DNA of 64,000 bases from Planctomicrobium piriforme (GCF_900113665.1 NZ_FOQD01000019.1:62001-126000), one strand, 5' to 3'; numbered from the stretch's first letter, positions 46,334-58,027 are shown. Program-made: numbers and translations. The notes: generated by a model not told the origin, from the sequence alone.

Positions 46334-46530
46334 CATCTTGCCTTTTGTAGGTTGCAGTCGCCTGGAACAGAAAAGCGGCCGCGTGGCGCGCAATCCAAGC
46401 GTGGAAATCTCATCGATTTCAGGTGGCCGCGAGCCTAGATCATGCGAAAACCCGAGTCAAGAGGGGGTGCGCCGCGGTTGGGGGAACTCTTGAATCGAGG
46501 AAAACGAGATCGCAGACGGGCGAAAAGTAA

Positions 46531-46569
46531 TTTGTCATTGGTCAATGGTCATTTGTCATTGGCCATTGA
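46531..46569. repeat. TTTGTCATTGGTCAATGGTC phrase repeat
   Basis: TTTGTCATTGGTCAATGGTC followed by ATTTGTCATTGGCCATTGA. Close copies at 9898-9926, 50377-50414 and 51772-51810. Lies in the 828-base gap between sat and the membrane protein at 47162. Confidence 0.8.
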
Positions 46570-46658
46570 GGGACTCGTTGCGGCGATTCTTCCCTCCTCT
46601 GACCCCTGAATCCTGGCCCCTTTTTTTCCGGCTCTGGACTCTGGACCCTCGACTCAAC

Positions 46659-46692
46659 AAAAAAGGCTCGGCTCTCTTTCGAGAGCCGAGCC
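46659..46692 (-). terminator. Strong terminator on the minus strand
   Basis: Perfect 12-bp stem GGCTCGGCTCTC/GAGAGCCGAGCC with a 4-base loop (46665-46692), followed on the minus strand by six T. It ends the candidate transcript at 46693-46975. Confidence 0.85.
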
Positions 46693-46697
46693 CCATA

Positions 46698-46859
46698 TCA
46701 CTCGAGGATCTGTGATCCCGAGGTTGCCGCGATAGAGATCGCGACTGGAGAACGAGAATTTGCCGAAGCCAATTTCGGCACCGTTCTCCCGGTGGCTGCC
46801 AGCGACAGCCCGCCGACTGCCTTAGGCAGTGCCACCTCGTTGTTGGCTACTACAGTCAT
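46698..46859 (-). CDS. Possible 53-residue small protein
   Basis: Starts at an ATG (46859) preceded by AAAGGAGG, 14 bases away, longer than ideal. The product (MTVVANNEVALPKAVGG to SIAATSGSQILE) is rich in Ala, Val and Ser and matches no known family. It overlaps several stable hairpins, so the coding call competes with a structured-RNA reading. A terminator follows immediately. Confidence 0.3.
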   Translation of the reverse strand: MTVVANNEVALPKAVGGLSLAATGRTVPKLASANSRSPVAISIAATSGSQILE

Positions 46860-47161
46860 GTTCCACAGGACCACCTCCTTTCTGCTTAAATTTCCCGCTT
46901 CTGCCGGCTTCGCCTGTCCGGCTGCTTCGCAGGCTCCAGTCCCGCCGAGCTGCGTTGGGCTCGGCACAACAACCACATTCTTGCAGAACCAAAGTCACAG
47001 ACAAGAGGAATCCGGGACAGGTTCGTGATTTTTGATACGCCCGCCACAACCCTCACATTCGCACCGGTTTTCGCCTGAAGTCCGACCGAGGTGATGTTGC
47101 CATTTCGCCACAGAATGGAATTTTCAGTCTGCGCGGCAGCTGTTTCTGACCTAGCGTTTTC

Positions 47162-48991
47162 ATGACGCCCCGGCCAACGGCCCATTCCGACGTGCCCGGC
47201 CCTTCGTTTCTCGCCAGCACCGCCCACAGACTCCTTATGAATTCTTCGCTTAACGGACCTGAAACCACGCTGACGAACCGGCTCTTTGCCGTCGCTGTGT
47301 TGCTCACCTGCGGGCTGATCATGGCGATGAATCAGGCCGATCCCGACCTGTGGGGACACGTTCAATACGGACGCGAACTCCTGCAGAACGGCGTCCTCCC
47401 CCGCACGACCACCTGGAGTTTCGCGGAGAAGGAATTCGTCTGGATCAATCACGAAATTCTCGCCGAAGTTGCCCTGGCCTGGACGGAAGACCATCTCGGC
47501 GTCTGGGGACTCACGCTCGGAAAATACGCCATCAGTCTGCTGGTGGTGGGACTGGTGTACTGGCAGGCCCGACGGCACGGCGTCAGCCCGGTCACGATTG
47601 GCCCGATGTGTCTGGTGATGGCCCTGGCGATGGAATTTCACTGGCATCTGCGTCCGCAGGTGTTCGGCTACCTGTTCTTCGCCCTGATGCTCTGGATTCT
47701 CAGTGCCGCATTTGCTGACTGGCCGCAGATCGTCTCAGGCGAAAAGCGTTCTTCCAGCCGCTTATGGAACCTGCTCTGGCTCGCGCCGCTGATGACGCTG
47801 TGGGCGAATACCCACGGCAGCTTCCCGGCGGGAATCTGTGTTGCGGCCGCAGCGCTCGGTCTGAGAGGGGCCGAACTGCTGCTGCCGGCACTTCTGCGAA
47901 AAGCGGCTCCAGCCGGGGCAACCGCCAGCACCGTCCGCAATCAGTTGGCATTGCTGGTCGGCATGGGTCTCCTGTTGCTGGGGGCGACGCTGGTCAATCC
48001 GTACGGCGGCGAAATGTACGTCTGGCTGTGGGAAGCCCTCCGCGTTCCCTGCGCCGAGATCGAGGACTGGGAACTGCTGCCGCTCTGGACCGCATCCCGC
48101 GAATCGCTCTGTGCCTGGATCATTCTCGGCAGCACCGTTTTCGCCGTTCGTCAGTCCAAGCAACGTGACTGGACGCAAATCATCATCTTCGCACTTGTCG
48201 CCTGGCAGTCGATCATGCACATCCGGCACCTGCCGATGCTGGCTCTGGTCTGGGGAAGCTGGTTCGCCGTCCCGGTCGATCAATGGCGACGTGCCATCGC
48301 CTCGAACTTTTCCACAGGCACTGAGTCCGCCTCGCCGCGTCCCCGCCGCCTCGGCTTGATCGCTGCGTCGCTCTGCGTCTGGATTGCCGCCGTCAGCTTT
48401 GCCACCTGGCCGAAGCTGGCTCACCTGGAAGTGCGGACCAGCGAATACCCGGTCGATGCGTTCCGTTACATGGCACAGCATCACCTGGCCGGACGCACGA
48501 TCGTAACGTTCAACTGGGCCCAGTACGCGATCGGCTTTTTCGCGAACGCCGGCCTTGATTCAACGGTCGCCTTTGACGGCCGCTACCGCACCAGCTATTC
48601 GCAGGAAATTCTGGACCGGTACTTCGACTTCATCTTCGGAACCGATTACCGCGGCTCACGCTATCGCAGCCCGAACTCCGGTCCGGTCGACCCGACCCTG
48701 GCCCTGACGCTGGACAATCCAGAACTCGTGGTCCTCAGCCGGTTACAGAAGCCATCCGAACGAACCATGCACCAGCAAACTCACCACTGGACGCTGCTCT
48801 ATCAGGACGGTCTGAGTCAGGTCTGGGGCCGCCGTGACCTGTTTGGAGAACCTGCGAGCCCGCGCTACATCCCGCCGCCAGAACGCTGGATCAGCGACAC
48901 ATTCCCGACCGGCGTCGTTCAATACCCGGCCTATCCGCCGAGGCGAGATGATCGCCGCCAGGCAGGAATCGGGACGTCTGCGGAACTGTGA
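47162..48991 (+). CDS. Polytopic membrane protein, GT-C-like
   Basis: 609 residues with about ten to twelve hydrophobic segments. The early loop ADPDLWGHVQYGRELLQNG with its Asp pair just after the first helix resembles the first loop of GT-C glycosyltransferase-like membrane proteins, where acidic residues bind the donor. The C-terminal third is hydrophilic (FDGRYRTSYSQEILDRYFDF). Donor and acceptor are unknown. The ATG at 47162 lacks an SD; the ATG at 47237 is an alternative start closer to the first helix. Confidence 0.72.
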   Translation: MTPRPTAHSDVPGPSFLASTAHRLLMNSSLNGPETTLTNRLFAVAVLLTCGLIMAMNQADPDLWGHVQYGRELLQNGVLPRTTTWSFAEKEFVWINHEILAEVALAWTEDHLGVWGLTLGKYAISLLVVGLVYWQARRHGVSPVTIGPMCLVMALAMEFHWHLRPQVFGYLFFALMLWILSAAFADWPQIVSGEKRSSSRLWNLLWLAPLMTLWANTHGSFPAGICVAAAALGLRGAELLLPALLRKAAPAGATASTVRNQLALLVGMGLLLLGATLVNPYGGEMYVWLWEALRVPCAEIEDWELLPLWTASRESLCAWIILGSTVFAVRQSKQRDWTQIIIFALVAWQSIMHIRHLPMLALVWGSWFAVPVDQWRRAIASNFSTGTESASPRPRRLGLIAASLCVWIAAVSFATWPKLAHLEVRTSEYPVDAFRYMAQHHLAGRTIVTFNWAQYAIGFFANAGLDSTVAFDGRYRTSYSQEILDRYFDFIFGTDYRGSRYRSPNSGPVDPTLALTLDNPELVVLSRLQKPSERTMHQQTHHWTLLYQDGLSQVWGRRDLFGEPASPRYIPPPERWISDTFPTGVVQYPAYPPRRDDRRQAGIGTSAEL

Positions 48992-49018
48992 AAGAGCAAA
49001 ATATCACGTCATAGTCAC

Positions 49019-49258
49019 TCACGATTCGTGAGGCTGTTTCGTCAACGCTACAGCAATCCGCTCAAGCGCAGACTCGACTCGGTCCATGTGCTGAATCGAA
49101 CGGTTGAAGTGCGCAGCCGATTGCTCGCGGAACTTGGCAGAAAGTTCGACTTCACGACGATAAATATTTAGCCGACAGCGTTCGTTGTAGAGCCACCAGA
49201 GGCTGATGCCGATCAAGATCGCCCATGGATATTTGTCCAAATCTATGTCCCTTGCCAT
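49019..49258 (-). CDS. Small membrane protein with coiled helix
   Basis: 79 residues. One hydrophobic helix (YPWAILIGISLWWLYNERC) is followed by a basic and acidic helix (REQSAAHFNRSIQHMDRVESALERIAVAL), suggesting a membrane anchor with a cytoplasmic coil. No SD is evident. Between the propeller gene (49315) on the same strand and the converging membrane-protein gene (48991). Function unknown; it may be an accessory to an unseen partner. Confidence 0.5.
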   Translation of the reverse strand: MARDIDLDKYPWAILIGISLWWLYNERCRLNIYRREVELSAKFREQSAAHFNRSIQHMDRVESALERIAVALTKQPHES

Positions 49259-49314
49259 TTGCGAGCTGTTGACTGTTGTTTTGGTTCGCTCCTGCGCGGC
49301 TCATCCACTAACCC

Positions 49315-50352
49315 CTACTTCCCCATCCAATCCGCAATCCACAACTGACTCGTCCCATCCGCGCCGCGGCTGCTGGTCCACATCAGTTTCTTGCCGTCGT
49401 TGCTGAAGACGGGTAACACGTCTGCTTTTTCCTGAAATGTGATCCGCTCCACTTCGCCGCCGGTGAACGTCGTGTCGGTGCTGGCGATGTCCATCGTCCA
49501 TAGGTCGAAGTTTGCCCCTTGCGGCCCGCGCGCGTAGTCGGCCCGGGTCCAGATGATCTTCTTGCCGCTCGGGTGAAAGTAGGGAGCCCAGTTGACGGTA
49601 TTCAGATCATCGGTGAGCTGGACCTCGTGCTTGCCGTCCACTGAGATCGCATAGAGCTGCAACATGTGTTCCTGCTGGCGGTCGCTGCGGAAGATGACCC
49701 ACTTGCCGTCTGGCGAAAAGAATGGCCCGCCGTCGTAGCCCGGCACATTGGTGAGCTGGCGAACGTTCTTCCCGTCGGCATCCATGATGTACAGATCGGG
49801 ATCGCCATCGCGCGTTGACGTGAAAACAATCTGCTTGCCGTCGGCCGAGTAACTCCCTTCGGCGTCATAACCGGGGGAATCTGTCAATTGCTGCATGCCT
49901 GATCCGTCGGGGTTGCAGACGTAGAGTTCCATGTAGGGATCGAAATCCCACTGATAGCGACGCTTCGCTCCCGACGCCTGTTCCGCCTTCGCGTCTGCTT
50001 CGAGCTTGTCCATGTCGGGATGCGTATGCGCCGAGGCAAAGAGAATCTTCTTGCCGTCAGGCGTGAAGTACGCACACGTCGTCCGACCGCGACCGGGGCT
50101 GAGTTTCTTCGGTTCGCCGCCGTCCAGAGCCTGCACATAAATCTGATAGAACGGATAACCTGACGGGTACGCCTGATAGACAATCGACTTGTCGTCCGGC
50201 GAAAAATACCCTTCGCCCGCCCGTGAGAAATCGGTCGTCACCTGACGAATGTTCGAGAGATGCCGTGCCTCTTCAGACGCAACATCGTCCGCCAATGCCG
50301 CAGCTTGCATGCAAACGAGAATCAGCAATGTCAGCCAGATTCGAACACTCAT
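49315..50352 (-). CDS. Secreted TolB-like beta-propeller protein
   Basis: 345 residues. Signal peptide (IWLTLLILVCMQAAALA), then about five PD40/WD-like blades with the pattern SPDGK, such as YFSPDDKSIVYQAYPSG, YFTPDGKKILFAS, GSYSADGKQIVFTSTRDGDPDLY, FFSPDGKWVIFRSDRQ and FSNDGKKLMWTSSRG. The fold resembles the TolB propeller without its N-terminal domain. Such proteins are common in planctomycetes; ligand or partner unknown. It converges toward the small gene at 49258. Confidence 0.85.
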   Translation of the reverse strand: MSVRIWLTLLILVCMQAAALADDVASEEARHLSNIRQVTTDFSRAGEGYFSPDDKSIVYQAYPSGYPFYQIYVQALDGGEPKKLSPGRGRTTCAYFTPDGKKILFASAHTHPDMDKLEADAKAEQASGAKRRYQWDFDPYMELYVCNPDGSGMQQLTDSPGYDAEGSYSADGKQIVFTSTRDGDPDLYIMDADGKNVRQLTNVPGYDGGPFFSPDGKWVIFRSDRQQEHMLQLYAISVDGKHEVQLTDDLNTVNWAPYFHPSGKKIIWTRADYARGPQGANFDLWTMDIASTDTTFTGGEVERITFQEKADVLPVFSNDGKKLMWTSSRGADGTSQLWIADWMGK

Positions 50353-50376
50353 GAAAAGCTTTCACCGGAGGGGAAA

Positions 50377-50414
50377 TTGTCATTTGTCATTTGTCAATGG
50401 TCATTTGTCATTTG
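50377..50414. repeat. TTTGTCATTTGTCAATGG phrase repeat
   Basis: Copy of the family at 46531-46569, placed about 25 bases upstream of the propeller gene start. Followed by further short phrases up to 50477. Confidence 0.75.
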
Positions 50415-50477
50415 CGAATAGGGGGGACTAATACCTATCTCCTACTTCCTAACACCTCCCCACTATCCACCACCCAC

Positions 50478-51641
50478 TTACTTCGCAAACCCCTCATACA
50501 CCTTGTTGATCTCATCAGCACCCAATGCTCCATCGTGAATCCAGATGCCGTACTTGAAGTGCAGGTCTTCGCCGGCTTTCAGTTCGCGGGCATGAGCCGG
50601 TTGCGGTTCCGGGGTCTCGGCGGTGTAGGCGCCTGCGCCGAAGGGATTGATCGAGAACAAACCGTAATCGCGGACGTGGTAACGTGACGCCCAGGGATTT
50701 TTCGGCGAATCCATGATCGCGACGCCGAAGACATGGCCGTCGACGGGGCCGTTGTAGTTCACCCAGTGTGACGGCTTGCCCCAGGCTTCTTTGGTGCCGT
50801 TCGCCCCGTCGGCATTCGTCACCGGCCCGCCGCCTGCGTATTCTCGCATGCTGTTAGGAAGACGGATTGCAAACATCCCTTCCTTCGTGTCCCCGATTTT
50901 GACGCTCTCGCCAGCGGCGCTGAGCTTCACATCGTAGGTCATAAGACGATTGGGGTAGAACGACACCGTAGTCTCTTCCTTCAGCACCGGTGCGTCTTTC
51001 TTGTCGAGCCAGTGGCTCACGAATTTGATGACCGCGGGATTTCCCTTGCCTTGCTCCACTTCCACGCTCTGCACCGCGACCCGGCTTTCTTCCATCCAGA
51101 ACTTGATGCCGTTGATTTCATCGACTGAAAACCAGATGCCCTTGTGATGCGGATGGTCATAGAAGTCCGGCGAGAGCTTGTCTTTGATCGGCAGCGGATT
51201 GTCATTGATGAGCCGCGTCACGGTCGCCGCAAGAGGAGCGACGTCGCTGCGGTTGATCCAACCGTTCCGCGCGGAAATCCACAGTTTGTTCCCATCAACG
51301 CGATCGACCGTCAACACGTCCCCATAATGGGCCACCCGGGCGGCGCCTTCATCGGCGGTGAGCGGAGCGATTTCCGAAACGACGAACACCTTGCGAGCCG
51401 GCGAATCCGGCTGCTGCGTCGAAACCGCTTCTTTCAGCAGTTCAAATCCGCCGGGGCCAGTCACCGGCTGGAAGAACGGCTTGCGGCGGCCGGGACCGAA
51501 TCGAAACACGGTGAACACGTCGTCACCGAGCATGACTTTCACGCTTTCCCGCTGCTTGTCGAGAGTGACCTTCTGGTCTTCGGCAAAAGCGACAGAACAG
51601 ACCACCAGCCAGGCCAGACATCCAGCAGCGAATCGACGCAT
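50478..51641 (-). CDS. DUF6807 / PmoA-family secreted protein
   Basis: 387 residues from the ATG at 51641 (AGGAG six bases upstream). Signal peptide (AAGCLAWLVVCSVAFA), then the family pattern with DHPHHKGIWFSVDEING near the middle and NPWASRYHVRDYGLFSINPFGAG toward the end, which fits the PmoA/DUF6807 beta-sandwich family common in planctomycetes. Despite the family label, there is no evidence that it is a methane monooxygenase subunit. Probably acts on carbohydrates; substrate unknown. Confidence 0.82.
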   Translation of the reverse strand: MRRFAAGCLAWLVVCSVAFAEDQKVTLDKQRESVKVMLGDDVFTVFRFGPGRRKPFFQPVTGPGGFELLKEAVSTQQPDSPARKVFVVSEIAPLTADEGAARVAHYGDVLTVDRVDGNKLWISARNGWINRSDVAPLAATVTRLINDNPLPIKDKLSPDFYDHPHHKGIWFSVDEINGIKFWMEESRVAVQSVEVEQGKGNPAVIKFVSHWLDKKDAPVLKEETTVSFYPNRLMTYDVKLSAAGESVKIGDTKEGMFAIRLPNSMREYAGGGPVTNADGANGTKEAWGKPSHWVNYNGPVDGHVFGVAIMDSPKNPWASRYHVRDYGLFSINPFGAGAYTAETPEPQPAHARELKAGEDLHFKYGIWIHDGALGADEINKVYEGFAK

Positions 51642-51771
51642 CATCTTCTCCTGTTGCGAATCGGAACATTTGGATTGAACCCGCTGCCGCCGATGGCGTC
51701 AAGCGGGGGAAGCGGCCCGCGGCGAGAGTCAGCTTTTATTGACGAGACTTCTGCAAAGGAAATCAAAGAAA

Positions 51772-52036
51772 TTTGTCATTTGTCAATGGTCATTTGTCAT
51801 TGGCCATTGATGAGGAGGGTGCGGCTTGAGGCGTGAGACCTGAGGTGTTGCGGCGGAGCCAGAGACATTCTCTCTTTCCCTCAAGCCTCAGGTCTCAAGC
51901 CTGTTCCCTGCTTCTGGCACTGGACACTCGACTCTGGACTCTGGACTTTTCCCGACACTCAACACTCAGCCCTCAGCACTCAACCCCTCTGGCACTCGAC
52001 GCTGGACACTGGACTCCGAACACTCGACACTACCCC
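51772..52036. repeat. Two phrase-repeat blocks before aroC
   Basis: 51772-51810 is a copy of the TTTGTCATTTGTCAATGG family; 51891-52036 is a run of CTCGACTCTGGACTCTGGAC and ACTCAACACTCAGCCCTCAG phrases like those at 2519-2727. The aroC ATG follows 2 bases after the block. No gene in the 51642-52038 gap. Confidence 0.75.
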
Positions 52037-52038
52037 TC

Positions 52039-53169
<1,131 letters not shown>

Positions 53170-53210
53170 GCGTGAGCGAGGGATGGCGCGACCATCGGAA
53201 CATGCAATTG

Positions 53211-53242
53211 CTGAACGCTGACTGCTGAAAGCTGACCGCTCT
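53211..53242. repeat. GACCGCTGAAAGC phrase repeat
   Basis: CTGAACGCTGACTGCTGAAAG then CTGACCGCTCTCC, related to 39323-39358. Lies between aroC and the next gene. Confidence 0.7.
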
Positions 53243-53248
53243 CCACCG

Positions 53249-55582
53249 ATGGCCGCCCGGAACATGCAGACGAGTGACGTGGAATACGATTCTCCGCTGA
53301 AGAGGTGGTCGCCGTTACTGGCGGTGCTTTGGCTGGCGGTCTACTGGTTCGTTTTCTTTTCGTCGCATCTGCCGAATGCCTCGAATGCCGAGCGGACAAC
53401 GTACCGGCTCGATGTCATTTCACTGCTGCCAGAGATCTATGCCGGCATCCTGGGAGAAGGGTCGACGCCGTCGTCGGGAATTCGGTTTCTCCCTCAGCGA
53501 TTCGATCTGTTGCTGGTCGCCGGCCTGATTGTCGCGTCTGCATTTGCTGCTGGCCGCCTCATCTTGCGGGCACTTCGACTTTTCGGCGAACTGGACATCC
53601 CCACCCGTTGGGGACTCGCCGGCGGACTTGGCCTGTCGGCGATCTCACTGTTCACACTGGCCTGCGGCGTCGCCGGGCTGCTCTCGCGTCCCCTGTTCGC
53701 AGCAGCATTCGTTGCTCTCCTCGCGACCGAAGCCTGGATCACCCTGCAACGCCCCCTGACCCCTGCCCCCCGGCCCCTGACCCCTTCCCCCCGGTGGCTC
53801 AAGGCTCTCTGCCTCGCGGTCGCAATCCCGTTCCTCTGGTGCATGCTCCTCGGGTCGCTGCTTCCCTCCACTGACTTCGACGTGAAGGAATATCACCTCG
53901 GCGGGCCGAAGGAATACTTCCTCGCTGGCCGCGTGCACTTCCTGCCGCACAACGTCTACACCAGCTTCCCCTTCCTCACCGAAATGCTGCTGCTGGCAGG
54001 CATGGTGCTGGAGGCCGATTGGGAACGAGGGGCTCTTGCCGGTCAGGCGGTGCTGATGGCGTTCGCACCGATCACCGCGCTCGGCGTAGCTGGCGTGGCC
54101 CGACGGATCGGCGGCAACAATGCCGGCTGGCTGGCGGCCATGGTCTACCTCACGATTCCGTGGACGTATCGAATTTCGATCATCGCCTACACTGAAGGGG
54201 CGCTCTGCTGCTACGTCGTGTTGACGCTGCTGGCGTTTCAAGTCTGGCGAGGGCGAAGCGGACTATCGCCCGGCCATCGCGTGGATCTCGGGCCGCTGCT
54301 GATCGGCCTGCTGGCCGGCAGCGCCGTCGCGACGAAATATCCCGGCATGCTTCTGGTCGCCATCCCCTTTGGCGTCGCGGTCCTCGTAACGACGCTACGC
54401 TCGCCAGTCAGAAACCTTCGCACGATTCTTCTCCCCTGTCTGCTGTTCACTGTCGGCGTCGTGATCACGTTCGGCCCGTGGATGCTCAAAAATCTGGTCG
54501 AGACCGGCAACCCGGTGTACCCGTTGCTGTACTCCGTCTTTGGTGGGGCCGACTGGAATGACGAGCTGCAGGCGAAGTGGAAGAACGCCCATCCCTCGTT
54601 GCTGCTGAAACCTGGCTGGGGGGATGTGAAGGGAGTGCTTTTCGAGAACGACTGGCAGTCACCCCTGCTGTTCGGCCTCGCTCCGCTGGCCTTCTTCGGC
54701 AGAAACAAAAAAGCGGTTCTTGGTGTCACGCTCTTCGCGGCCTATCTGCTGGCGGCGTGGTATCTCTTCACCCATCGCATCGACCGGTTCTGGGTGCCGA
54801 TGAACTCGATCATGGCAGTCCTCGCCGGCTGCGGCCTGGCGTCAGTGCTGGGACTCGATGTTCCATTCTCAAAACCTGTCACGTCGTCAAAAAAGAAGAT
54901 CGTCAAGCCGGCCGTCGTGGCGATTCACCCCGGTGCGTTACTACGAAAGGGAACGATCACAGCTCTCGTGGCGTTTGCCGTCATCTACAACCTCGGCTTC
55001 ATCACAACGTCCCTGTGCGGCTTCAACGCTTACCTGATGGATCTGACAGTAGCTCGCGAGCAAACCTTGACGCGTTCCGTCGCGATTCTGGAATGGATGA
55101 AGCTGCCGCCGGGCTCCAAGGTGCTGTTCGTCGGCGAGGCAGAACTGTTCAATGCCCGCTTCCCTTATGCCTACTGCACCGTCTTCGACCAGAACCTACT
55201 CGAGCAATGGACCGCCGAGAAAACCGCGCCCGGCGAATGGAACATGCGTTCGCCTGCAGAGATTCGCCGGAAGCTGCACGACGAGGGAATCACGCATGTC
55301 TTTGTGAACTGGAACGAAATCCTGCGCTACCGCACCACCTACCGCTTCACCGATTTCGTCACCCCCGCCCGACTACAGCAACTCGTCGAACTTAGCATCC
55401 TCCGCCCGCTCCCGTTGCCAGAGTCCATCTCGACCAGACCGTGGGACGGCGTCGACGCGAGTTGGCAAAACGAAATTGAGCGCTGGAGCCCAGACCTGAA
55501 AGTGACTGCAAGCGGCGCCCCCGCCATGTTGCAGTTTCAGGCGTTTCAGGTGACGGACGAACCGGCGTCGCAAGTACAATGA
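53249..55582 (+). CDS. Large polytopic membrane protein, GT39/GT83-like
   Basis: 777 residues with about ten to twelve membrane helices and a soluble C-terminal ~180 residues. The first large loop contains STDFDVKEYHLGGPKEYFLAG, where acidic residues after helices match GT-C glycosyltransferases. It probably transfers a lipid-linked sugar outside the membrane. A stretch of Pro/Thr/Leu repeats (RPLTPAPRPLTPSPRW, near residue 170) corresponds to a C-rich phrase repeat inserted in frame. The start could be ATG 53249 or 53264. No partner is evident. Confidence 0.78.
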   Translation: MAARNMQTSDVEYDSPLKRWSPLLAVLWLAVYWFVFFSSHLPNASNAERTTYRLDVISLLPEIYAGILGEGSTPSSGIRFLPQRFDLLLVAGLIVASAFAAGRLILRALRLFGELDIPTRWGLAGGLGLSAISLFTLACGVAGLLSRPLFAAAFVALLATEAWITLQRPLTPAPRPLTPSPRWLKALCLAVAIPFLWCMLLGSLLPSTDFDVKEYHLGGPKEYFLAGRVHFLPHNVYTSFPFLTEMLLLAGMVLEADWERGALAGQAVLMAFAPITALGVAGVARRIGGNNAGWLAAMVYLTIPWTYRISIIAYTEGALCCYVVLTLLAFQVWRGRSGLSPGHRVDLGPLLIGLLAGSAVATKYPGMLLVAIPFGVAVLVTTLRSPVRNLRTILLPCLLFTVGVVITFGPWMLKNLVETGNPVYPLLYSVFGGADWNDELQAKWKNAHPSLLLKPGWGDVKGVLFENDWQSPLLFGLAPLAFFGRNKKAVLGVTLFAAYLLAAWYLFTHRIDRFWVPMNSIMAVLAGCGLASVLGLDVPFSKPVTSSKKKIVKPAVVAIHPGALLRKGTITALVAFAVIYNLGFITTSLCGFNAYLMDLTVAREQTLTRSVAILEWMKLPPGSKVLFVGEAELFNARFPYAYCTVFDQNLLEQWTAEKTAPGEWNMRSPAEIRRKLHDEGITHVFVNWNEILRYRTTYRFTDFVTPARLQQLVELSILRPLPLPESISTRPWDGVDASWQNEIERWSPDLKVTASGAPAMLQFQAFQVTDEPASQVQ

Positions 55583-56688
<1,106 letters not shown>

Positions 56689-56714
56689 TCAATTCACGTA
56701 GGGCTGATTCTTCG

Positions 56715-57122
56715 ATGCTGTCGAAACAGATCATTCAGCAATCGCGATCGATACTAAAGGCGTCGTTTGCCGCCGTCTTCAAGGCCTTCCGTTTTGATGG
56801 TCGAACCAGGCACGACCTGCACATTGGCGGATTGGTCGCAGTGGGTTTTGATTCTGATGGCGATTATCTCCTGACAATTTCACATGCAGGTCGAGGCGTA
56901 TTCTCAACACATACCTGGGAGAGGATTGCCAGAGATCGGGAACCAGCATACCCAGAAGCCGGTTTGGGGGTTGGAATCGGTCCAATCCCAGGCCTGAGGA
57001 TTGCTGTCACCGAAATGAACGATGACACTGGCGAAATGCGGGTCGTCAGTCAGGATGGAAGAATAATCCTGGAATGCGAAAGCAGCGGCATCACGGTGAC
57101 CGTGATTACACCCAGAAAGTAA
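56715..57122 (+). CDS. Hypothetical protein
   Basis: 135 residues from the ATG at 56715 (MLSKQIIQQ); an in-frame GTG at 56640 would lengthen it but lies in non-conserved sequence. A helical N-terminus is followed by a beta-rich part (HIGGLVAVGFDSDGDYLLTISHAGRGVF). No signal peptide. No family recognised. It is AT-richer than the flanking aldo/keto reductase gene, and the next gene is likewise unusual. The start is not certain since SD signals are weak. Confidence 0.5.
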   Translation: MLSKQIIQQSRSILKASFAAVFKAFRFDGRTRHDLHIGGLVAVGFDSDGDYLLTISHAGRGVFSTHTWERIARDREPAYPEAGLGVGIGPIPGLRIAVTEMNDDTGEMRVVSQDGRIILECESSGITVTVITPRK

Positions 57123-57172
57123 GCCGGCAGTCAGCCCCTGTTTTGCCAGCGCCTCTGATGAGAGAGCTATCA

Positions 57173-58024
57173 ATGCAATTCCATGTCAGGCACTTCCGAT
57201 ACTGCTTTGCCTGCCAGCACTTCCAACTGGCTCTGGTCATCTGCCTTGCCGTTGCCTCTGCCTGTGGTGCAGACGAAACTCCCGACAGTGTTCGGGAGAG
57301 ATTTCGGTCGAGTCAGAAGGTACTTGAGTCGTCGCCGCAAATGACCGCTGAAGTCACAGTGAATGTGGCCTCTCAGCAGTGCAGCAGAATTCCACTGTCA
57401 TGGCGAAAGAACGATTTTTTGATGGTGGATGAGCCAGCCTCGGGGGACAGTCCGCGCATTGCGTTCTGGCTGAAAGACTCACAGCTTTCGATCTGTGAAG
57501 AGCGTCCCGGATGGGCTGCAATCGGTCTGCAAATCACCAATTTCGGAAAACTGTGTGAACAGAGTTCGACAACTCCGTTTGCTCAAGCAAAACAAGCGGC
57601 GGAGAAATTCGTTGTTTTCGGGGGAGCTGCCTTCAAGCTACTCGACGTCTTCTTGCAAACGCATGCGGAGCAGGTCTCGTTCACAAACACCGATAAGCTG
57701 TGGACAGGTCGCATTGATGCCAGATCGCTTCCGCGGTCGAAAGTCGAAGACTTCGTCGCTCCAGACGGGACAAAAACTTGGATCGAATTCAGAATCGATC
57801 CAAGTGTTGAACCATTTGCGATTACAGCCATCAGCGTGGCGTATGACGGCTTTCCGTTGAATGCGAACGCAGTCCTGAAGCTCGACCGAATCCGTTTTCC
57901 AATTGATGGGGAGGGGATTCAGATCCCGGACGTCTCGGTTCCGCTGCGGCAGGTCACTGTCGAACAACTCGAAGACATCAACGACTCATTGCTCTATCCG
58001 TGGCGAACCAGGGTCCGGAAATGA
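57173..58024 (+). CDS. Hypothetical secreted protein
   Basis: 283 residues from the ATG at 57173. A signal peptide (QHFQLALVICLAVASACGA) precedes a soluble domain in which several Cys are spread (for example SQQCSRIP and LSICEERPG). Secondary-structure-like alternation suggests a beta-sandwich. Repeat number, ligands and function are unknown. An in-frame ATG at 57158 is an alternative start. A convergent terminator separates it from the cold-shock gene. Confidence 0.7.
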   Translation: MQFHVRHFRYCFACQHFQLALVICLAVASACGADETPDSVRERFRSSQKVLESSPQMTAEVTVNVASQQCSRIPLSWRKNDFLMVDEPASGDSPRIAFWLKDSQLSICEERPGWAAIGLQITNFGKLCEQSSTTPFAQAKQAAEKFVVFGGAAFKLLDVFLQTHAEQVSFTNTDKLWTGRIDARSLPRSKVEDFVAPDGTKTWIEFRIDPSVEPFAITAISVAYDGFPLNANAVLKLDRIRFPIDGEGIQIPDVSVPLRQVTVEQLEDINDSLLYPWRTRVRK

Positions 58025-58027
58025 AAG

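Larger units (their letters stand above)
46659..46975 (-). ncRNA. Candidate structured transcript
   Basis: Several hairpins occur in order on the minus strand: GCCGAG/CTCGGC near 46950, ACTGCC/GGCAGT (46816-46830), a nested stem GGAGAACG/CGTTCTCC around TGCCGAA/TTCGGCA (46747-46789), CGCGAT/ATCGCG (46728-46743), and the terminator. It also holds AGAAAGGAGGTGGTCC (46868-46883), matching at 15 of 16 positions the complement of the usual 16S rRNA 3' end. No known RNA family fits; a 53-residue ORF starts 8 bases after this site. A structured RNA or a short leader gene are both possible. Confidence 0.4.

Noticed and set aside
46698..46970. tmRNA gene
   Set aside because: The sequence around GTAGTAGCCAACAACGAG resembles a tag start, but there is no tRNA-like T-arm, no matching 5' domain and no ALAA-type tag followed by a stop.
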